Positions 5,772 to 8,724 of a stretch of DNA of 8,724 nt are shown here, piece after piece. The stretch comes from an uncultured Eubacteriales bacterium (lineage in GTDB: Bacteria > Bacillota > Clostridia > Lachnospirales > Anaerotignaceae), in the NCBI GenBank assembly GCA_934256695.1, contig CAKQPE010000082.1, positions 1-8,724 on the forward strand, given 5' to 3'. The position numbers were made by a program, and so were the translations under genes. Position 1 is the stretch's first letter. Every line of letters starts with the position of its first letter. The notes under the pieces are model-generated. The model saw nothing but the letters and a program-made list of their open reading frames with translations, was not told the origin of the DNA and searched no databases.

Positions 5772-6296
5772 TCAGTACCTTTGGTTTACATAGCCGTCTA
5801 TAAGCGAAATTCTCGTTCCTTCGGAAAAAACGCCTTCCTCCCTCAAGCTTTTGAGTATAAGCTCATTAGTGGAATGTAAAATCATTCCGTAGCAGTCCTT
5901 ACATACTATTTCATACAGCCTGCCTTTTAGAAATTTACTTTTTACTTTAATAAAATATGCCTCTACACCTCTGTAATCAAGCATTTTAAGCACTTTCATG
6001 GTTGCCCTGTCCTTTTTGGAATAAAAATAATCCGACTGACTTTTATAATCATTTTTTGCGTCATAGTCAATACCGTACCGTGTGCTTTCCGACTTCATTT
6101 CCTTGGCAAGTGCATTGTAATATTGATAGTTATAAAGGCATTTTTCTACCGTATCCATATATCTAAACGGCCCTATGTCATTATGGACAACCGCATTGTA
6201 ATTCATCTGTAAGTATTCTCTTTTCGTCATATCACCCTTTAAATACTGATCTATAAGTGACTGGCGATATTGAAAATATTTCTGAATTTTATTCAT
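5772..6296 (-). CDS. Uncharacterised Tyr-rich conserved clostridial protein
   Basis: A 174-residue protein without signal peptide or membrane helix, so probably cytoplasmic. It is unusually rich in tyrosine (21 of 174) and lysine. Landmarks are YFQYRQSLIDQYLKGDMTKREY near the start, DTVEKCLYNYQYYN (48-61), VEAYFIKVKSKFLKGRLYEI (111-130), a C132-K-D-C135 pair, and LREEGVFSEG (151-160). From memory it resembles a small conserved family in Clostridia, possibly the one labelled DUF6648; that label is unverified and no function is known to me. It starts 20 bases after the stop of the DJ-1-like gene on the same strand, so it is probably second in that operon. The ribosome binding site is weak (cagg about ten bases upstream), which fits dependence on the upstream gene. 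Confidence 0.8.
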   Translation of the reverse strand: MNKIQKYFQYRQSLIDQYLKGDMTKREYLQMNYNAVVHNDIGPFRYMDTVEKCLYNYQYYNALAKEMKSESTRYGIDYDAKNDYKSQSDYFYSKKDRATMKVLKMLDYRGVEAYFIKVKSKFLKGRLYEIVCKDCYGMILHSTNELILKSLREEGVFSEGTRISLIDGYVNQRY

Positions 6297-6316
6297 TTTT
6301 GCACAACCTGACTTTT

Positions 6317-6871
6317 TTATTTCTTTTTGTATACTATACTTTCCAGAACTTCCTCTGCTGTTTCCTTGTTTAAAAGGAATTCTGTCATTTCTGCGGCAAA
6401 TTCAATGGCAGTCCCCACACCTCTTGATGTTATTATGTTTCCGTCATGGGATACGGCATTAAATTCAACCTCTGCTCCCGTAAGATACTTCTCAAATCCC
6501 GGATATGAACAGGCTTTTTTCCCATTTAATATTCCCAACTTCCCGAAAATCATAGGTGCGGCACATATTGCTCCGAGCATTTTTCCTTTGCCGTTAAATT
6601 TAATTATAAGGTCTGTAAGAGGCTTATATTTCATCAGATTGTCAGCTCCCGGCATTCCTCCCGGAAGTACAATTCCGTCAAAATTTTCCAGAACGGCTTT
6701 ATCAAAAACCATGTCTGTCTCTGTCTTTATTCCGTGTGTTCCCATAACCTCTTTATTTTCTGTTATGGAAACCGTTTTTACCTCTATTCCTGCCCTTCTG
6801 AGCAAATCCACCTGTGTAAAAGCCTCAACTTCTTCAAATCCGTCTGCCAAAAATACCGCTGTTTTTTTCAT
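6317..6871 (-). CDS. DJ-1/PfpI (ThiJ/YajL) family protein
   Basis: A 184-residue cytoplasmic protein of the DJ-1 superfamily. It has Glu16 in DGFEEVE (equivalent to human DJ-1 Glu18), VLPGGMPGADNL (68-79), and the nucleophile-elbow Cys103 in GAICAAP, equivalent to DJ-1 Cys106. SYPGFEKYLTGAEVE and ITSRGVGTAIEFA are also typical of the YajL/DJ-1 branch rather than the PfpI protease branch. Family members are implicated in oxidative-stress protection and glyoxalase or deglycase chemistry; the exact reaction here is unknown. I place the start at the ATG at 6871. The in-frame TTG at 6886 lies inside the ttggag ribosome binding site and would add only five residues. It is first gene of a probable two-gene operon with the Tyr-rich protein, driven from 6908-6936. 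Confidence 0.93.
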   Translation of the reverse strand: MKKTAVFLADGFEEVEAFTQVDLLRRAGIEVKTVSITENKEVMGTHGIKTETDMVFDKAVLENFDGIVLPGGMPGADNLMKYKPLTDLIIKFNGKGKMLGAICAAPMIFGKLGILNGKKACSYPGFEKYLTGAEVEFNAVSHDGNIITSRGVGTAIEFAAEMTEFLLNKETAEEVLESIVYKKK

Positions 6872-6907
6872 ATATATCAGCTCCAATCTTTCTAATTTGT
6901 TAAATAT

Positions 6908-6936
6908 ATTATATACAAAAAAACTTTCTAAAACAA
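6908..6936 (-). promoter_or_regulatory. Sigma-A promoter of the DJ-1-like operon
   Basis: On the minus strand: ttgttt (6936-6931), 17-base spacer, perfect tataat (6913-6908). The start point would be near 6901, giving a leader of about 30 bases with the ribosome binding site ttggag. Confidence 0.75.
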
Positions 6937-7013
6937 TGTAATGATTCCAAAATTAGTTTTGTAAAAAGTTATTTAATTTTTTGAATTTATATAATTATCT
7001 TATGAAAATCCTA

Positions 7014-7042
7014 TTTAAAACCTTTACACCTTTTAGTATAAT
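7014..7042 (+). promoter_or_regulatory. Candidate promoter for the CYTH gene
   Basis: tttaaa (7014-7019), 17-base spacer, tataat (7037-7042), placing the start about 8 bases before the ribosome binding site at 7057. A second tataat at 6990-6995 has no good -35 partner. Both lie in the 196-base AT-rich gap divergent from the DJ-1-like operon. Confidence 0.4.
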
Positions 7043-7067
7043 AATAAAAAACTATTGGAGGAAAAAT

Positions 7068-7523
7068 ATGGAAATCGAAAAAAAATATCTCACACCGACA
7101 ATCCCATTTGACCTGACAAATTTCAAAAAAACCGATATTGAACAATGCTATATATCAACAGATCCCGTTATCCGCCTTCGCAAAACAAACGACAAATACA
7201 TCCTTACCTTAAAGGGCAAAGGTGAAATATCCAGACAGGAATTTGAAATGGATATTACAAAAGAACAGTATACCAAACTTTTAAAAAAATCCGAGACAAA
7301 TATTTTATCAAAAACAAGATACTTTATACCTCTTGAAAATAATCTCACAGCTGAAATTGACATATACTACGGAAATTTCAAAGGACTTATAACAACAGAA
7401 GTAGAATTTACTTCCGAAAATGATGCAAATTCTTTCTCTGCACCGGAATGGTTCGGCAAAGATATATCCCATGACAACAGATACAAAAATTCAAATTTAT
7501 CAAAAAATGGGCTTCCTAAATAG
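7068..7523 (+). CDS. CYTH-domain protein (triphosphate tunnel metalloenzyme)
   Basis: A 151-residue single-domain CYTH protein, the short prokaryotic form. The family folds into a beta-barrel tunnel lined with acidic and basic residues and hydrolyses or cyclises triphosphates (tripolyphosphate, thiamine triphosphate, ATP). The defining ExExK is E2-I-E4-K-K6. Further tunnel residues are R36 and R38 (RLRK), K49 and K51 (LKGKG), R56 with E58 and E60, E96-I-D98 and E111-V-E113. All expected charges seem present, so it is probably active. A clostridial relative is known to be a tripolyphosphatase, which is my preferred guess over adenylate cyclase. I chose ATG 7068 because of ggagg at 7057-7061. 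An in-frame TTG at 6981 would add 29 residues before the EIEK motif that normally begins the protein. Confidence 0.9.
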   Translation: MEIEKKYLTPTIPFDLTNFKKTDIEQCYISTDPVIRLRKTNDKYILTLKGKGEISRQEFEMDITKEQYTKLLKKSETNILSKTRYFIPLENNLTAEIDIYYGNFKGLITTEVEFTSENDANSFSAPEWFGKDISHDNRYKNSNLSKNGLPK

Positions 7524-7576
7524 ACTGAAATATTTATTCTTTATAATATGTTAAATTTTATACTTTAATATTTTTT

Positions 7577-7625
7577 AATTCGGAAAATAAATTTATTTTT
7601 TTCCGAATTTTTTTCTTCTTTTTTT
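7577..7625 (+). terminator. Intrinsic terminator behind the CYTH gene
   Basis: aattcgg (7577-7583) pairs with ccgaatt (7603-7609). The stem extends through A-rich and T-rich inner arms with a small bulge, and is followed by a long T-rich tract to 7625. It separates the CYTH gene from the spo0A promoter. Confidence 0.8.
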
Positions 7626-7714
7626 CGAATTTAGTATACAATAAACAACATTTTTCCACAAAAATCTCAAAAATTCTATGCTAAATCAGAGTTTTTTGTA
7701 GTTTTATGACTAAA

Positions 7715-7721
7715 TTCGTCT
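7715..7721 (-). promoter_or_regulatory. Possible 0A box upstream of spo0A
   Basis: Read on the minus strand this is agacgaa, six of seven matches to the Spo0A binding consensus TGNCGAA. It lies one base upstream of the -35 of the spo0A promoter. A second near match, tttcgaa at 7623-7629, sits at the end of the preceding terminator. Spo0A autoregulation is known in other spore formers; here it is inferred from these sites. Confidence 0.35.
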
Positions 7722-7722
7722 G

Positions 7723-7751
7723 TTGAAAAACATTTGTCCTTCTCTTATAAT
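7723..7751 (+). promoter_or_regulatory. Sigma-A promoter of spo0A
   Basis: ttgaaa (7723-7728), 17-base spacer, perfect tataat (7746-7751), with a leader of about 80 bases to the ATG at 7840. The 316-base gap before spo0A otherwise holds the CYTH terminator and AT-rich sequence. I found no convincing sigma-H promoter in it. Confidence 0.8.
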
Positions 7752-7839
7752 CAACAATATACGGAAGGAATTACCAAATATCATTTTAAAACCGTAATAA
7801 AAACTAAAATATTATAAACGAATAAACGGAGGGATTGTT

Positions 7840-8646
7840 ATGAATCAGAACAAAATAAGAATATCTATCGCAGATGATAATAAGGATTTTTGCGACATAC
7901 TTAAAAATTTTTTAAACAATAAAAACGATATGGAAGTTGTTTCCGTATCATATGACGGTGTTGACGCATTTAAGATGATTCACGAAAAACAGCCTGATGT
8001 GGCAATAATTGACGGAATAATGCCTCGTCTTGACGGTCTCGGTGTTCTTGATAAAATAAATCAGGAAGAAAACGAAAAACGTCCTGTTTGTATTCTTCTT
8101 TCTGCCTTGAGTCAGGAAAAAATTTCCCAGCGTGCCTTTGAACTCGGTGCGGATTATTATGTTGTAAAGCCTTTTGACATGGAATCGCTTGCTAACAGAA
8201 TACGCCAGTTTAAATCAACCTCCGCTCCGAGAACAATAAATGCAGCCTTCATCTCTCGTGAAAATAATAAACGCAATTTTGACACAGCGGCATATGATCT
8301 GGAAACAAAAGTAACAAATATCCTTCACGAAATAGGTGTTCCCGCACATATACGTGGCTATCATTATATGCGTGAAGCAATAATTATGAGTGTAAATGAC
8401 ATGGACGTTTTAAACTATATTACAAAAGAACTTTATCCGTCTATTGCCAAAAAGTGCAACACAACGCCTTCCCGTGTAGAACGTGCAATCCGTCATGCCA
8501 TAGAAGTTGCTTGGAACAGGGGCAAGATTGATGCCATAGACGAGATTTTCGGCTACACAATAAATAACCACAAGGGCAAGCCTACTAACAGCGAGTTTAT
8601 AGCCCTTATTGCCGACAGGTTAAGACTGGAGCAGAAAGCAAGCTGA
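7840..8646 (+). CDS. spo0A: Stage 0 sporulation response regulator Spo0A
   Basis: Master transcription factor for entry into sporulation and related stationary-phase programmes; when phosphorylated it dimerises and binds 0A boxes. The 268-residue length is normal. The receiver domain (about 5-125) has the acidic pair D12-D13, phospho-acceptor D58 in VAIIDGIMP, S88 in the Thr/Ser switch position and K110 in VVKPFD. A linker to about 148 precedes the Spo0A-specific C-terminal domain, whose recognition helix region TPSRVERAIRHAIEVAW (209-225) is essentially the family signature, with LYPSIAKK before it. All key residues are present, so it should be functional. The start has ggaggg at 7828-7833. 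Clostridia generally lack the Spo0F/Spo0B relay, so direct phosphorylation by orphan kinases is likely. The usual neighbour spoIVB is not upstream here; the CYTH gene is. Confidence 0.97.
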   Translation: MNQNKIRISIADDNKDFCDILKNFLNNKNDMEVVSVSYDGVDAFKMIHEKQPDVAIIDGIMPRLDGLGVLDKINQEENEKRPVCILLSALSQEKISQRAFELGADYYVVKPFDMESLANRIRQFKSTSAPRTINAAFISRENNKRNFDTAAYDLETKVTNILHEIGVPAHIRGYHYMREAIIMSVNDMDVLNYITKELYPSIAKKCNTTPSRVERAIRHAIEVAWNRGKIDAIDEIFGYTINNHKGKPTNSEFIALIADRLRLEQKAS

Positions 8647-8671
8647 AAAATATAAATTTATCGAACTGATT

Positions 8672-8724
8672 AAAACCGTGGACTCCGTCCACACCTGCAA
8701 GCCTTTGAAAAGGCTTGACCTAAA
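8672..8724 (-). repeat. Three-hairpin intergenic repeat, copy 4 (minus orientation, cut by window end)
   Basis: Read on the minus strand, hairpin II is caagcc-type, 8717-8710 with 8705-8698, identical in its arms to copy 3. Hairpin III is gtggac (8692-8687), loop gga, gtccac (8683-8678), identical in its arms to copy 2. It ends in ggtttt on the minus strand (aaaacc, 8672-8677). The last bases, taaa, match the tttaggt link of copy 3, so hairpin I should lie just beyond the window. It begins 25 bases after the spo0A stop codon. No separate T-tailed terminator for spo0A is visible inside the window. Confidence 0.85.

Noticed and set aside
6327..6941. Open frame of 204 codons on the plus strand
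   Set aside because: It is antisense to the DJ-1-like gene and its promoter; the minus-strand protein has all family motifs.
6981..7067. Longer N-terminus for the CYTH protein from a TTG start
   Set aside because: It overlaps the probable promoter, has no ribosome binding site, and the family normally begins right at the ExExK motif, which the ATG at 7068 gives.
7148..7363. Minus-strand open frame
   Set aside because: It is antisense inside the CYTH gene, whose tunnel motifs are intact.

Overview
The window looks like chromosome of a low-GC, anaerobic, spore-forming or spore-former-derived member of the Clostridia. The grounds are AT-rich DNA, strong AGGAGG-type ribosome binding sites, an intact Spo0A, the [FeFe]-hydrogenase maturase HydF, and an ECF sigma/RsiV-type anti-sigma pair. 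No rRNA, tRNA, insertion sequence, phage gene or CRISPR array is visible. I cannot name the species.

Layout. (1) 145-1532, plus strand: an ECF sigma factor overlapping the gene for its membrane-bound RsiV-like anti-sigma factor, closed by a strong terminator at 1547-1585. (2) 1788-2990, plus: hydF, with a long leader that contains a three-hairpin repeat. (3) 3134-4444, plus: a MATE-family exporter. (4) 4499-5506, plus: galE, UDP-glucose 4-epimerase. (5) 5507-5771: a non-coding block filled by two complete copies of the repeat, placed back to back, plus a lone hairpin. (6) 6871 down to 5772, minus: a DJ-1/PfpI-family protein and an uncharacterised Tyr-rich protein, probably one operon with a good sigma-A promoter at 6908-6936. 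(7) 7068-7523, plus: a small CYTH (triphosphate tunnel) protein, divergent from the DJ-1 gene and followed by a terminator. (8) 7840-8646, plus: spo0A behind a near-consensus sigma-A promoter with a possible 0A box. Another repeat copy follows it and runs off the window end.

The genes are mostly independent housekeeping or regulatory units. Only the sigma/anti-sigma pair and the DJ-1/Tyr-rich pair look co-translated or co-transcribed; hydF may read through into the MATE gene because no terminator is visible between them.

The most unusual content is non-coding: a dispersed intergenic repeat of about 90 bases made of three consecutive hairpins. Four clear copies (one cut by the window end), one diverged partial copy and one solitary third hairpin occur in 8.7 kb. 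Stem sequences differ between copies while pairing is kept, which argues that the folded form is what is maintained. I do not recognise it as a named element; its function (transcription termination, attenuation, RNA stability or a non-autonomous mobile element) is open.
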